DNA from: Saccharopolyspora flava
GTDB taxonomy: Bacteria > Actinomycetota > Actinomycetes > Mycobacteriales > Pseudonocardiaceae
Assembly (NCBI RefSeq): GCF_900116135.1
Contig: NZ_FOZX01000011.1
Span: forward strand, 107,479-171,478
Length of the DNA stretch: 64,000 nucleotides
Direction: 5' to 3'
Shown: piece after piece, positions 27,300-37,074 of the stretch
Position numbering within the stretch: position 1 is the first letter of the stretch
Layout: each line of letters opens with the position of its first letter
Made by a program: the position numbers and the translations under genes
Notes under the pieces: generated by a model
The model's input: the letters and a program-made list of their open reading frames with translations, nothing else
Databases searched by the model: none
Told to the model about the DNA's origin: nothing

Positions 27300-27986
27300 T
27301 CACCCGAAACGCCTTGCGAGGTGGTGGAAGGTGGCCGGGAGGGCGCCGTGGAGGCGGTCGGCGACGGTGAGCCAGCGGGGGACGAAGACCTCGGCCCGGC
27401 CGCGCAGGACGGCGTCGACGAGGGCGTCGGCGACCCGCTCGGGTTCGACCATGCGCGGGAAGCGGCGGTCGTAGGTGCGGCCGTGGAAGAACGGGGTGCG
27501 CACCGCGCCCGGGAACACCGCGGTCGTGGTGATGCCGCGATAGCGCAGGCTCGCCGCGAAGGTGCGCAGCCCGGCCTTGGTCGCGGCGTAGACGTCCTCG
27601 TCGCGCACGCCGACCACGGCCACCGACGCCACGAACGCCACCCGGGGCGGCAGCAGGGCGCGGGTCAAGCGCATCGGGACGGTCAGGTTGAGCTCGACGA
27701 GCCGGTCGATGCGGTCCGGTTCCATCTCGGCGAACGGGCCCGCCCAGCCGATCCCGGCGCTGTGCACCAGCAGGTCCACGCCGCGACCGGCGTCGATCAC
27801 CTGCCGCAGCGCGTCGTCGTCGGTGAGGTCGGCGGCCACGGCGCGGCCTCCGGTGCGGTCGGCCAGTTCCTCCAGGCGCCGCCGGTCGCGGCCGGTGAGC
27901 ACCAGGTTCCAGCCGTCGGCGGCCAGCCGCAGCGCGGTGGCCGCGCCGATGCCCGACGAGGCGCCGGTGACCAGCGCGTGGTTCAT
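27300..27986 (-). CDS. Short-chain dehydrogenase/reductase
   Basis: A 228-aa SDR. The NAD(P) loop is ALVTGASSGIGAATAL, the NNAG-equivalent is VHSAGIGW, the catalytic Ser is in AFVASVAVVG and the YxxxK is VYAATKAG. The basic residue after strand 2 (LTGRDRRRL) favours NADPH. The ATG at 27986 overlaps the stop of the DMT-family gene upstream, making it the third gene of a coupled minus-strand set that begins with the glycosyltransferase-acyltransferase fusion. A role in lipid processing is inference from that context. Confidence 0.9.
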   Translation of the reverse strand: MNHALVTGASSGIGAATALRLAADGWNLVLTGRDRRRLEELADRTGGRAVAADLTDDDALRQVIDAGRGVDLLVHSAGIGWAGPFAEMEPDRIDRLVELNLTVPMRLTRALLPPRVAFVASVAVVGVRDEDVYAATKAGLRTFAASLRYRGITTTAVFPGAVRTPFFHGRTYDRRFPRMVEPERVADALVDAVLRGRAEVFVPRWLTVADRLHGALPATFHHLARRFG

Positions 27987-28891
27987 CCCCACGATCCGGG
28001 TTCCTCCTGCGCGGCCAGTTCGCGGCCCAGCTGCTCGCTGCGCCGCGCCAGCACCGCGATCCCGCCGACCATCAGCGCCGCCGCGACCGCCTCCCCGGCC
28101 AGGATCGCGGGGGAGTGGGCGATCTCCTCGCCCAGCCAGCTCACCCCGATCGCCGCGGACGCCAGCGGGTCGACGGTGGTGATCACCGCCAGCGACGGCG
28201 ACATCAACCGGCCGCGCTGGAACGTCTGCTGGCTGAGCAGGAATCCCATCGGGCCGACCACGCACACCACGTACAGGGTCCAGTGGCCGAACGGCTCGAC
28301 CAGACCGCCGGTGCGGAACTGCCCGGCCACCACCCGCATCAACCCCGCGGTGACGCCGTAGAGGACGCCGGTGGCCACCGCCAGGCCGACCACGCCGAAC
28401 TCGCCCGGCAGCCACCGCTCGGCCAGCAGCGAGAGCACCACCAGCAGCCCCAGCACCACCGCGAGCGGCAGCACCGGTGCCCCGGTGAACTCGCTGCCCT
28501 GCCCGGAAGGCCGCGCCAGCACCAGGAACGCCGCCAGCCCGCCCGCGCAGCACAGCGCGCCGAGCGCGAGCACCAGGTCCATCCGCCGCTGCGCGAACCA
28601 CGCCGCGAACGCGGCGCCGAAGAGCACCGAGGTCACCAGCAGCGGCTGCACCAGCACCAGCGGGCCGAACGCCAGCGCCACCACCTGCAGCGACAGGCCC
28701 ACGATCACCGTGCCGATGCTCAGCACCCAGATCGGTTTGCGCACCAGGTCCCAGAACATGCGGGGGCTGAAGGTGGCGACCTGGGGCACCTGCTTGGTCA
28801 CCCGGTGCTGGATGGCGCTGGCCAGCCCGAAGCTCGCGGCGCCCACCACCGCGGCGGGCACGGCCACGCCCAGCACGGTGCCGGAGCTCAC
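27983..28891 (-). CDS. DMT-family membrane protein (EamA/NIPA-like)
   Basis: About 302 aa, with nine to ten hydrophobic helices (LGVAVPAAVVGAASFGLASA, VLSIGTVIVGLSLQVVALAF, VLPLAVVLGLLVVLSLLAER, ILAGEAVAAALMVGGIAVLA). The layout of paired helices with QVPQVATFSP and LLSQQTFQRGRLMSPSLAV resembles the actinobacterial DMT permeases of the EamA superfamily. The GTG start (28889-28891) overlaps the stop of the lipid glycosyltransferase fusion. It could export or flip a product of that enzyme, which is inference. Confidence 0.85.
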   Translation of the reverse strand: MSSGTVLGVAVPAAVVGAASFGLASAIQHRVTKQVPQVATFSPRMFWDLVRKPIWVLSIGTVIVGLSLQVVALAFGPLVLVQPLLVTSVLFGAAFAAWFAQRRMDLVLALGALCCAGGLAAFLVLARPSGQGSEFTGAPVLPLAVVLGLLVVLSLLAERWLPGEFGVVGLAVATGVLYGVTAGLMRVVAGQFRTGGLVEPFGHWTLYVVCVVGPMGFLLSQQTFQRGRLMSPSLAVITTVDPLASAAIGVSWLGEEIAHSPAILAGEAVAAALMVGGIAVLARRSEQLGRELAAQEEPGSWG

Positions 28892-31254
28892 CGGCGCTCC
28901 CGCAGCTCGTCGAAGGCGTCCCGCAGGTGTCCGGCCAGCACGTCGGCGTCCGGGGCGAGCCCGGGATCGGTGGTGACGCCGACGCCGAACTCCTCGCCCC
29001 AGCCGATCGCGCCGATCGCCACGCCCACCCCGTCGGCCAGCGACAGCACCGGCAGCACCCGGCTGAGCCGGGAGCCGTTGATGTGCTCGGCGCGCCGCCT
29101 GCCCGGCATCACCGACACCACGGCGTTGAAGAACCGGCGCCCGTAGATGCGGCGCACGATCCAGGCGTGCAGCGGCGCGGGCAGCAGGCCGAGCCCGGAC
29201 AGCACCGCTCCCGCTGCTGCGGGCTGCCCGGAGTGGTCGGGTGCGGTCAGGGCGTCGGCGACCGCGCGGATCCGCCACACCAGCGGCATCGGGCCGACCG
29301 GCAGGTCCACCGACAGGGTGTGCGTGTGGTTGCCGGGGGTCTCCAGGCCCGCGCCGTCGCGGCCGGTGCGGGCCGTGCGCGGCACCATCACGCGGAACAG
29401 GGCGCCGGTGCGGTTCTCGTCCAGCGCCCGGTGCAGCGCCTCGGCGACCAGACCGATCAGCAGCGCGCTGCTCGTCACGCCGTGGTCCCGCGCGTGCGCG
29501 CGCACCCGCACCGCCGGAAGGGCGAGGCGTCCGAAGCTGCGGGCCGGGGTGCTGCGCCCGGTCCAGGCGCGGCTCGGCGCACCCGCGGTGGTGGCCAGGC
29601 CGACGAGGCCGCGCAGCACCTCGCGCACTTGCCCGGTCCGGCCGCCTCGCGCCGGTCTCGACGTGGGCTGGGGCCCGTCGCAGAGCAGGCGCAGCAGCGT
29701 CCCGGTGACCGCCAGCCCGTCGCCGAGAGCGTGGTGCATCTTGGCCAGCAGCGTCGCCCGGCCGGTGGCCGGGTCGTGCAGCAGCCGCAGCTCCCACGGC
29801 GGCCGGTCGGTGCGCACCGGGGTCGAGAAGAACTCGGTGATGAACGCGTCCGGGTCGTGCTCGGGGCGCAGCTCGCGTGAGCTGAGGTGGTCGGCGGGGT
29901 CGATGTCGGCGTCGGCGATCCACTGCGGACGCAGTCCGGTCCGGGTCTCCAGCCTGCGGGTGAGCATCGGCAGCGCCGGCGCGTGCACGCGGATCCGGGC
30001 CGCGAGGTGCTCGCACCACTGGTGCGTGGAGTTCAGCGACGGCTCCAGCTGGAGGATCGCGCCGGTCTGCTGCGCGACCTCCGGGGTCGTGGCGTAGACG
30101 AAGAACGCGTCCTGCGGGCGCAGCGGCCGCCTACCGCGGTGGCGGGGGAGGTCGGCCAGCGCGGCCACCTGCTCGTCGAAGTCCGCGGCGCGGCAGTGCT
30201 TGAACGCCCGTTCCTCCCGCTCGCCGACCTCGTGCGGGTCGGCGACCCAGCGGCGCAGCGTCTCGGTCAGCTGCGACTCCTCCGGGCACAGCTCGGCCAG
30301 GCCGGCGTCGGCCATCAGCTCGGCGTTGGCGCGGCCGTGCCCGGCGATCGGCTCGAACATGATCACCGCGCGCCCGCAGGCCAGGGCCTCCAGCGCCGTG
30401 GCACCACCCGCGTTGGTGATGACCACGTCCGCGCAGCCCATCAGCCCGGGCATGTCGTCGACCCAGCCCAGCGGCACCACCCGGGGATCGCCGCGCGCCA
30501 GCAGCCGTTCGCGCACCGCCTCGTTGCGCCCGCACACCACCAGCACGCGGGCCAGCTCCGGCACCCGCAGCGCGGCGTCCACCGCGCGTTCCACGGCGCC
30601 GAAGCTCAACGCCCCGCACGAGATCAGCGCGGTGAAACCCGTTGCGGGGACACCGAACTCGGCGCGGGCGGTGGCGCGGTCGCGCGGGTGGAACTCGCCG
30701 CGCACCGGAGGCACCGACACCGCCCCGACCGCGTCGGGTTCGGCGCGGTGCATCGCGCGCAGGCTCGCCTCGCTCATCACGTAGTGCAGATCCGCCTCGG
30801 GGTACACCCAGAACGGGTGCGGCGCGAAGTCCGACACCACCGCCGAGACCGGCACGTCGAGCTCGCCGTGCCTGCGGATCCAGTCCAGCCCCGCGGTGCC
30901 CAGCGGGTAGGTCGAGACGATCAGATCCGGGGCGACGCGGCGGATCTCGCGGCGCAGCAGCGGGCCGCACCAGGCTCCGACGAAGCGGCGGGAGGAGGTG
31001 GCGAACCACCGGTACCGCCACAGCGAGTCGTAGAAGAAGTCGTAGAGCCAGGGCGTCGACTCGACGTTGGTGACGTAGATCCAGTTGAACGCGCGGGGAA
31101 CCCAGCGGCCCATGATGCGCAGTGCGTCCAGCCACACCACCTCGCACCCGGGCCAGACCCGGCGCGCGGCCTCCTCGACGGCGCGAGCGGTCGCGTTGTG
31201 TCCTTCACCGATGGTGGCGCTGATCAGCAGCACTCGACGCGGCTGGGAGCTCAC
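28888..31254 (-). CDS. Fusion: diacylglycerol-type glycosyltransferase + WS/DGAT acyltransferase
   Basis: A 788-aa two-domain protein. Residues 1 to about 375 resemble MurG/MGDG-synthase-type GT28 enzymes: LLISATIGEGHNATARAVEE at the start, VSAVVSDFAPHPFWVY, VLVVCGRNEAVRERL, ITNAGGATALEALACGRAV and IAGHGRANAELM. Residues about 378-788 are a wax-ester synthase/diacylglycerol acyltransferase domain: RPQDAFFVYATTPEVAQQ, then LLAKMHHALGDGLAVTG carrying the HHxxxDG active site (about 507-513), and VVSVMPGRRRAEHING near the end. I chose the GTG at 31254, behind AAAGGA. It heads a coupled set with a DMT permease and an SDR. Joint glycosylation and acylation of a lipid is inferred. Confidence 0.88.
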   Translation of the reverse strand: MSSQPRRVLLISATIGEGHNATARAVEEAARRVWPGCEVVWLDALRIMGRWVPRAFNWIYVTNVESTPWLYDFFYDSLWRYRWFATSSRRFVGAWCGPLLRREIRRVAPDLIVSTYPLGTAGLDWIRRHGELDVPVSAVVSDFAPHPFWVYPEADLHYVMSEASLRAMHRAEPDAVGAVSVPPVRGEFHPRDRATARAEFGVPATGFTALISCGALSFGAVERAVDAALRVPELARVLVVCGRNEAVRERLLARGDPRVVPLGWVDDMPGLMGCADVVITNAGGATALEALACGRAVIMFEPIAGHGRANAELMADAGLAELCPEESQLTETLRRWVADPHEVGEREERAFKHCRAADFDEQVAALADLPRHRGRRPLRPQDAFFVYATTPEVAQQTGAILQLEPSLNSTHQWCEHLAARIRVHAPALPMLTRRLETRTGLRPQWIADADIDPADHLSSRELRPEHDPDAFITEFFSTPVRTDRPPWELRLLHDPATGRATLLAKMHHALGDGLAVTGTLLRLLCDGPQPTSRPARGGRTGQVREVLRGLVGLATTAGAPSRAWTGRSTPARSFGRLALPAVRVRAHARDHGVTSSALLIGLVAEALHRALDENRTGALFRVMVPRTARTGRDGAGLETPGNHTHTLSVDLPVGPMPLVWRIRAVADALTAPDHSGQPAAAGAVLSGLGLLPAPLHAWIVRRIYGRRFFNAVVSVMPGRRRAEHINGSRLSRVLPVLSLADGVGVAIGAIGWGEEFGVGVTTDPGLAPDADVLAGHLRDAFDELRERR

Positions 31255-31329
31255 GCGACCGATTCCTTTCACCAAGCGTGCCTTCGCAGGCTAACGCGAG
31301 GTGCGGAGATCGGCTCCCCGAGAAGCGGC

Positions 31330-31962
31330 TCAGGCGGCCTGCTGCTGGAGGGGTCCGTGGCTGGCGACAAGCCGGACCGTGCCGTCGGCCAGGCCGTAGG
31401 ACAGGCCCGCGACCGCGCAGCGGCCCGCGGCGACCTCGTCGGCCAGCAGCGAGGAACGCTCGACGAGCAGCTCGCTGGTGCGCTGGATGTGGACGTCGAC
31501 GATGTCGTCGACCTCCTCGTGCCCGGCGGCCTTGGCGGCCAGCACGCTGGGCGTGACCCGCTCGACGATGTCGCGCAGGTAGCCGGGCGGGTTGGTGCCC
31601 TCCAGGACCGCCTGGCGGGCGGAGACCACCGCGCCGCAGGAGTCGTGGCCGAGCACGACCACCAGCGGGGTGCCCAGCACGCCCACGCCGTACTCGATGC
31701 TGCCCAGCACCTCCGAACCGGTGACCTGACCGGCGGTGCGGACCACGAACAGGTCGCCGAGGCCGCGGTCGAAGATGATCTCGGCCGCCAGTCGCGAGTC
31801 CGAGCAGCCGAACAGGACGGCGAACGGGGTCTGGCCGGGTGCCAGCGAGGCGCGGTGGTCGGCGTCCTGGTGGGGGTGCAGCCGGGTGCTGTCGACGAAG
31901 CGCTGGTTGCCTTCCATGAGGGTCGCGAAGGCTTCAGCCGGCGTGGAGGGCGTGCGGTTCAT
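31330..31962 (-). CDS. Beta-class carbonic anhydrase
   Basis: A 210-aa zinc enzyme for CO2/bicarbonate exchange. Zinc ligands and catalytic dyad are VLFGCSDSRLAAE (Cys, Asp-Arg) and VVVLGHDSCGAV (His, Cys). VRTAGQVTGSEVLGSIEYGV is the conserved active-site stretch. The start at 31962 gives a family-typical length with the usual MEGNQRFV segment near residue 20. It is a single gene, transcribed towards the lipid gene cluster, with about 75 bp between them. Confidence 0.95.
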   Translation of the reverse strand: MNRTPSTPAEAFATLMEGNQRFVDSTRLHPHQDADHRASLAPGQTPFAVLFGCSDSRLAAEIIFDRGLGDLFVVRTAGQVTGSEVLGSIEYGVGVLGTPLVVVLGHDSCGAVVSARQAVLEGTNPPGYLRDIVERVTPSVLAAKAAGHEEVDDIVDVHIQRTSELLVERSSLLADEVAAGRCAVAGLSYGLADGTVRLVASHGPLQQQAA

Positions 31963-32867
31963 GCTGCTGAGATTAACCCAACCGGGTGGCCGTGGCAGGC
32001 TGCGAGTGGGCGAAACCACCCAGGTGATCAGCGGTGTTTGATCTCGCAACGATCTGCGGTTCGTCGTAGGCTCGGCCTGCGGTGGTGAGGCGGGCGAGGG
32101 GGCCGCCTCACCACCGGTCCTCTTTCGTTCGGAAGTGGTCCACACCGGTGTTGCGCGGGGTTCCCGGTGTCCGGGCGTGAATCGAAATCCCCGGAATTGC
32201 GCGATGTTTCGCCAGGTCAGAATGGTAATCCCGGGCAATGGCGAAAATTGTTCGACGCAAGAGCTTGTGCGCTGTTCGGGTGAGCGTTCATCATCAAGTC
32301 GGATTCCCGGTGGTGTCGGCCACCGAGATCTGGGGGATCAGCAGGCAACGCCAACACCTGGGGGGTGTAGCGATGGTTCATCGTCTTTTCCGGCAGCGCG
32401 TGTAGATCGCGTGGCGGACGTCGCGGCGCGAACCCGGTTCGCGCGGCGGGGTTGGCGGTCGTCGTCCGCGGTCGCTGCGAACGGGATTCGGCACGCGCCG
32501 AGTCCCACGTGGACGTGGGGTGTGGCGGGAATGCGCTCCACCGTCCGGTTTCGCGGGAGCGGGCGTCCATTCGGCGGAGGAACGTGAATTCCGGGTGACG
32601 CATGCCCGGAATTGGTTCGAGTTCCGTTCCGCGAGGTCGTGAGCACGCGGTCGTGCGTGCGGTCATCGGGTCGACATGCCTGTTCCCGAGTTCTGATCGG
32701 GTATCGAACAGGTACCCGGTATCACTCTTTGGGGTGTCGCTCGTTGAGTCGCCCGGCGTTTTGCGACCAATGTGCGCGGCGTGGCTTTCTTGTCGCTTTC
32801 GGGAGGCAGCGGCGAGGGGTCTCGATGCGGCAGTATTGATCGTTTGTGATTTTTCTGGGGGAGCACG
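31963..32867. other. Long intergenic region upstream of SARP and carbonic anhydrase genes
   Basis: About 905 bp without a supportable gene. It contains a perfect 13-bp-stem hairpin at 32081-32115 (GGTGGTGAGGCGG / CCGCCTCACCACC) followed by TCCTCTTTCG, which would terminate a plus-strand transcript although no plus-strand gene precedes it. The remainder is lower in GC than its neighbours and shows only short open frames of poor composition. A regulatory region for the SARP, or a small RNA ending at 32125, would fit. Confidence 0.5.
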
Positions 32868-35834
32868 ATGCGGTTCGACGTTCTTGGACCGATCCGGGTG
32901 GTCGACGGGGGGTCGGCGACACCGCTGACCGGCGGGCTGCGGCGCCACCTGCTGGCGGTCCTGCTCGCGCACGCCAACGAACCGGTCCCGGTCAGCGTTC
33001 TGCTGGAAGCGCTCTGGGGCGAGTCGGGGGAGCAGGAGGCGCGCCGGCTCCAGGTCCACGTCCACCGGCTGCGCCGGGACCTCGACGAACCCGACCGCCT
33101 CAGCCACGGACCCGCCGGGTACTGCCTGCGCGTCGAACCCGGCGAGCTCGACGCGGCGGTGTTCGGGGCGCTGCTCGACGAGGCCACCGCCGAACCCGAC
33201 CCGGCCCGCGCGGCCGCCACCCTGCGGCGCGCGCTCGGGTTGTGGCGCGGCAGGCCCTACCAGGAGATCGATCTGCCCGAGGTCGCCGCCGAGGCCGAGC
33301 GGCTCGCCGAGCAGCGGCTGCTGGCCGTCGAGGAGCTGCACGCCGCCGAACTGCGCGCGGGCAGGCACGACGCCGTCGCCGGTGAGCTGTTCGAGGCCGT
33401 GCACCGGAACCCGCTGCGGGAACGGCTGCACGGGCTGCTCATGCTGGCCCTCTACCGCAGCGGCCGGCAGGCCGAGGCGCTGTCGGCCTACCAGCACGCG
33501 CGCGAGGTCCTCAACGAGGAGCTCGGCCTCGACCCCGGCCCGGACCTGCGGGCGCTGCACGGCCAGATCCGGGCCGGGGAGGTCGTCGAGGTCTCCGCTC
33601 CGGCGCAGGTGCCGGCCCAACTCCCGCACTGCGCCACCGATTTCGTGGGTCGCGAGGTCCCGCTGTCCGAACTGGACCAGATCTTGGACGACAGCGCCCG
33701 CACCATCCCGATCGCGGTCATCGCCGGCACCGCCGGGGTCGGCAAGACCTCGCTGGCGCTGCGCTGGGCGCACCGGGTGAAGAACCGCTTCCCGGACGGT
33801 CAGCTGCACGCCGACCTGCGCGGTTTCGGCACCGACGCCCCGACCGAGCCCGGCGACGTGCTTGCCGGCTGGCTGCGGGCGCTGGGCGTCGACGGCAAGG
33901 ACGTGCCGCTGGAGGTGGCCGAGCGCGGCGCCCGGCTGCGCAGCCTGCTCGACGGCAAGCGGGTGCTGCTCGTGCTCGACAACGCCGTCAGCGCCGACCA
34001 GGTGCGCCCGCTGCTGCCCGGCAACGCCCACTGCGCCGTGCTGATCACCAGCCGCGACCAGCTCAACGGCCTGGTCGTCGGTCAGGGAGCGCGGCGGGTC
34101 GAACTCGACCGGATGACCGCCGACGAGGCGCGGCTGCTGCTCAAGGAACTGCTGGGCGACCTGGTCACCGACTCCGACGCCGTCGACGAGCTCATCGAGT
34201 GCTGCGCCCGGCTCCCGCTGGCGCTGCGCATCGCCGCCGAACGGGTCCGGCGGAACCGCCACCGCGGCATCGACCAGACCGTGGCCGAGTTCGGCTGCGC
34301 CCAGGCGCGCCTGGACCTGCTCGACAGCGGCGACCCGCAGGCCAGCGTGCGCACCATATTCGCGGCCTCCTACCGCAACCTCTCGGCCGCCGAGGCGCGG
34401 TTGTTCCGGTTGTTCGGGCTGCACCCCGGCCACGAGATGGACGCCCACTCGCTGGCCGCGCTGGCCGGCGACGACGTGCGCACCACCCGGCGCGGGCTGG
34501 GAGAACTGGCCCGCGCGCACCTGGTCGAGGAGGTCGGGGACAAGCGGTTCCGGCTGCACGACCTGCTGGCCACCTACGCCGAGGAGCTGTGCGAGCTGAC
34601 CGAGACCGCCGCCGAGCGGCGCGCGGCGCTGCGGCGGCTCCACGACTACTTCCTGCAGGCCGCCACCACCGCGACCGGGTTCCTCGCGCCCGGCGCGCTG
34701 CCCGAGCGCGACAGCGGCTACGAGATCCCGGTGATGCGCGACCACGAGGACGCGGCCCGCTGGCTGGACGCCCACCGCGAGACGATGACGCGCGTCGCCG
34801 AGACCGCCGACGGCGATTTCGCCCACTACGCGGTGGATTTCGCGATCGTGCTCGACTCCGCCCTGGACTTCGGCTGGCACGTCGATGAGGCCGAGCGGCT
34901 GCACGGCCGGGCCCGCGAGATCGCCCGCCGCACCGGGGACCGGGCCGCCGAGGGCGTCGCGCTGCGCGGGCTCGGCGTCGCGCGCCTGCGCCGCAACCGG
35001 TTCGAGTCGGCGCGCCGACTGCTGGAGGCGGCGCTGGAGCTGGTCGACGGTCCGGGCGCGACCGCGACGGTGCTGCTGAGCCTGGGGGAGGTGTGCGTGG
35101 TCACCGGCCACACCGAGCTGGCGCTGGAGCACCTGCGCCGCTCCACCCGGCTCTACCAGCAGGCGGGGCTGCGGCTGCTGGGACTGCGGCCGATGATCTG
35201 CATGGGCCGGCTGCACCGCAGGTGGGGACGTCACGAGGCGTCGCTGACCTGCCTGCAGGAAGCCTCCCGCGTCGCCGCCGCGCACGGCTACCGGCCCGCC
35301 GAGGCCGACGCGGCCTACGCCCTGGCGGGGCTGCACCGCGACCTCGGCCGCTACAGCGAGGCCGCCGAGCACGCCGAGCGGGCGCTGGTGCTGGCCCGCC
35401 GGACCCGCTTCCGGTACCTGGAGGGCATGGCCCTGTACCGGCTGGGCACCATCCACCGCTGCCTCGGCGACCACCCGCGCGCGCTGGACGACCACCGCGC
35501 GACCCTGGTGTTCGCCCGCCAGATGCGCTCGGCGACGCTGGAGGCGATGGCGCTGACCGCGATGGCGGAGACGCACGTGGCGATGGGCGATCACGTCGAG
35601 GCCACCCGCTGCCTGCTGCACGCCCTCGGCGTCGCCAACAGCGGTTCCAGCCACTACGTGCGCGCCCGCGCGCACACCGGTCTCGGCGACCTGCACGAGG
35701 CCGCGGGCAGGCACGAGTCCGCCCGCCGCCACTGGGAGACGGCGGTGCGGATCTACGAGGCCCTGGACGCACCGGAGGCCGGTGAGCTGCGCCGGAGGCT
35801 CAGCGAGGCGATCACCTCGCGCGTGCCCTGCTGA
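32868..35834 (+). CDS. AfsR-like SARP regulator (wHTH-BTAD-NB-ARC-TPR)
   Basis: A 988-aa protein. An OmpR-type winged helix lies at 1-90 (MRFDVLGPIRVVDGG, LEALWGE, LQVHVHRLRRDLDEP). The bacterial transcriptional activation domain spans about 95-245 (LRRALGLWRGRPYQEID, ALSAYQHAREVLNEELGLDPG). The NB-ARC ATPase has its P loop in VIAGTAGVGKTSLALRWAH (about 283-300) and a later VLLVLDNA and VLITSRD. The C-terminal third is TPR repeats. The ATG at 32868 has GGGGGAG four bases ahead. AfsR-type SARPs control antibiotic and developmental genes. No biosynthetic cluster is adjacent, so the target is unknown; it may be a global rather than pathway regulator. Confidence 0.93.
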   Translation: MRFDVLGPIRVVDGGSATPLTGGLRRHLLAVLLAHANEPVPVSVLLEALWGESGEQEARRLQVHVHRLRRDLDEPDRLSHGPAGYCLRVEPGELDAAVFGALLDEATAEPDPARAAATLRRALGLWRGRPYQEIDLPEVAAEAERLAEQRLLAVEELHAAELRAGRHDAVAGELFEAVHRNPLRERLHGLLMLALYRSGRQAEALSAYQHAREVLNEELGLDPGPDLRALHGQIRAGEVVEVSAPAQVPAQLPHCATDFVGREVPLSELDQILDDSARTIPIAVIAGTAGVGKTSLALRWAHRVKNRFPDGQLHADLRGFGTDAPTEPGDVLAGWLRALGVDGKDVPLEVAERGARLRSLLDGKRVLLVLDNAVSADQVRPLLPGNAHCAVLITSRDQLNGLVVGQGARRVELDRMTADEARLLLKELLGDLVTDSDAVDELIECCARLPLALRIAAERVRRNRHRGIDQTVAEFGCAQARLDLLDSGDPQASVRTIFAASYRNLSAAEARLFRLFGLHPGHEMDAHSLAALAGDDVRTTRRGLGELARAHLVEEVGDKRFRLHDLLATYAEELCELTETAAERRAALRRLHDYFLQAATTATGFLAPGALPERDSGYEIPVMRDHEDAARWLDAHRETMTRVAETADGDFAHYAVDFAIVLDSALDFGWHVDEAERLHGRAREIARRTGDRAAEGVALRGLGVARLRRNRFESARRLLEAALELVDGPGATATVLLSLGEVCVVTGHTELALEHLRRSTRLYQQAGLRLLGLRPMICMGRLHRRWGRHEASLTCLQEASRVAAAHGYRPAEADAAYALAGLHRDLGRYSEAAEHAERALVLARRTRFRYLEGMALYRLGTIHRCLGDHPRALDDHRATLVFARQMRSATLEAMALTAMAETHVAMGDHVEATRCLLHALGVANSGSSHYVRARAHTGLGDLHEAAGRHESARRHWETAVRIYEALDAPEAGELRRRLSEAITSRVPC

Positions 35835-37059
35835 CCAGGCGGCCGAGCAGCCCGATCGCGAAGATCCCGAGCCCGACGACCACCGAGGTCCACGGCAGCG
35901 TCGCGGCCAGCAGCAGGCACCCGCCGAGCCCGAGCAGGTTGAGCGCGCGGGGCCAGCGGCGCTCGGCGGCGGGCTGGGTGAACGCCGAGGCGTTGGCGAT
36001 CGCGTAGTACACCAGCACGCCGAAGCTGGAGAAGCCGATCACTCCGCGCAGATCGGTGGTGAGCACCAGCGCGATCACCACCGCGGCGACGGTGAGCTCG
36101 GCGCGGTGCGGCACCTGGAACCTCGGGTGCACGGCCGCCAGGAACCGCGGCAGGTCGCCTTCCCGCGCCATCGCCAGCCCGGTGCGGCCGACCCCGGCGA
36201 TCAGCGCCAGCAGCGCGCCGAGACTGGCCGCCGCGGCGCCGAAGCGCACCACCGGCGTCAGGCCGCCGTGGCCGGCGGCGGTGAGCGCGTCGGCCAGCGG
36301 CGCGGTGCTCGCGGCCAGTTCGTGCGGACCGAGCACGCCCAGCACGACCAGCCCCACGCCCGCGTACACCACCGCGGCGATCGGCAGGGCCAGCAGGATC
36401 GCGCGCGGGATGGTGCGCTCCGGATCCCGCACCTCCTCGCCGAGGGTGGCGATGCGGGCGTAACCGGCGAAGGCGAAGAACAGCAGACCGGCGGCCTGCA
36501 GCACGCCCAGCGGACCGTGCGGGAACCAGTCCGGCGGGCCCCCGGACCAGGCGGCCGGCGCGCTCAGCGCCGCGAACCCGACCAGCACCAGCAGCACCGC
36601 GACCAGCAGGACGCGGGTCAGCCGGGCGGTGCGGGTGATGCCCGCGCAGTTGACCGCCGCCAGCACCGCCACCGCCAGCGCGGCCGCCGGCCGCTCGAAC
36701 CCCGGGGCGGCGTAGGCGGCGAAGGTCAGCGCCATCGCCGCGCAGCTCGCGGTCTTGCCGACCACGAAACCCCAGCCCGCGGTGAAACCCCACCAGTGCC
36801 CCAGCCGCGCGCGGCCGTAGACGTAGGTGCCGCCGGAGGCCGGGTGCACGGCGGCCAGCTGCGCCGAGCTCGCCGCGTTGCAGTAGGCGATGAACCCCGC
36901 GATGACCAGGGACAACAGCAGTCCGCTGCCGGCGGCGGCAGCGGCCGGGGCGAACACCGCGAACACCCCCGCGCCCAGCATCGAGCCGAGACCGATCGCG
37001 GTCGCGTCCAGCGTGCCCAGGCGCCGGGCCAGCGGCGCCCCCGGCCGGTTCGTCGTCAC
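35812..37059 (-). CDS. APC-superfamily amino acid permease
   Basis: A 415-aa protein with about 11-12 membrane helices. The first unwound helix carries ATAIGLGSMLGAGVFAVFAP, the APC signature, followed by GGTYVYGRARLGHWWGF. Helix 6 reads GLLFFAFAGYARIATLGEE with EVRDPERTIPRAIL, a strong family stretch. It overlaps the end of the SARP gene by 23 bp in convergent orientation. The start MTTNRPGAPLARRLG lies 15 bp after the upstream methyltransferase gene stop. Substrate not predicted. Confidence 0.92.
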   Translation of the reverse strand: MTTNRPGAPLARRLGTLDATAIGLGSMLGAGVFAVFAPAAAAAGSGLLLSLVIAGFIAYCNAASSAQLAAVHPASGGTYVYGRARLGHWWGFTAGWGFVVGKTASCAAMALTFAAYAAPGFERPAAALAVAVLAAVNCAGITRTARLTRVLLVAVLLVLVGFAALSAPAAWSGGPPDWFPHGPLGVLQAAGLLFFAFAGYARIATLGEEVRDPERTIPRAILLALPIAAVVYAGVGLVVLGVLGPHELAASTAPLADALTAAGHGGLTPVVRFGAAAASLGALLALIAGVGRTGLAMAREGDLPRFLAAVHPRFQVPHRAELTVAAVVIALVLTTDLRGVIGFSSFGVLVYYAIANASAFTQPAAERRWPRALNLLGLGGCLLLAATLPWTSVVVGLGIFAIGLLGRLVSRARAR

Positions 37060-37074
37060 GCCCGGGACGGTAGA

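Noticed and set aside
31970..32120. tRNA or structured RNA gene
   Set aside because: A strong hairpin is present, but no cloverleaf, anticodon arm or TTCGA-type loop could be found.
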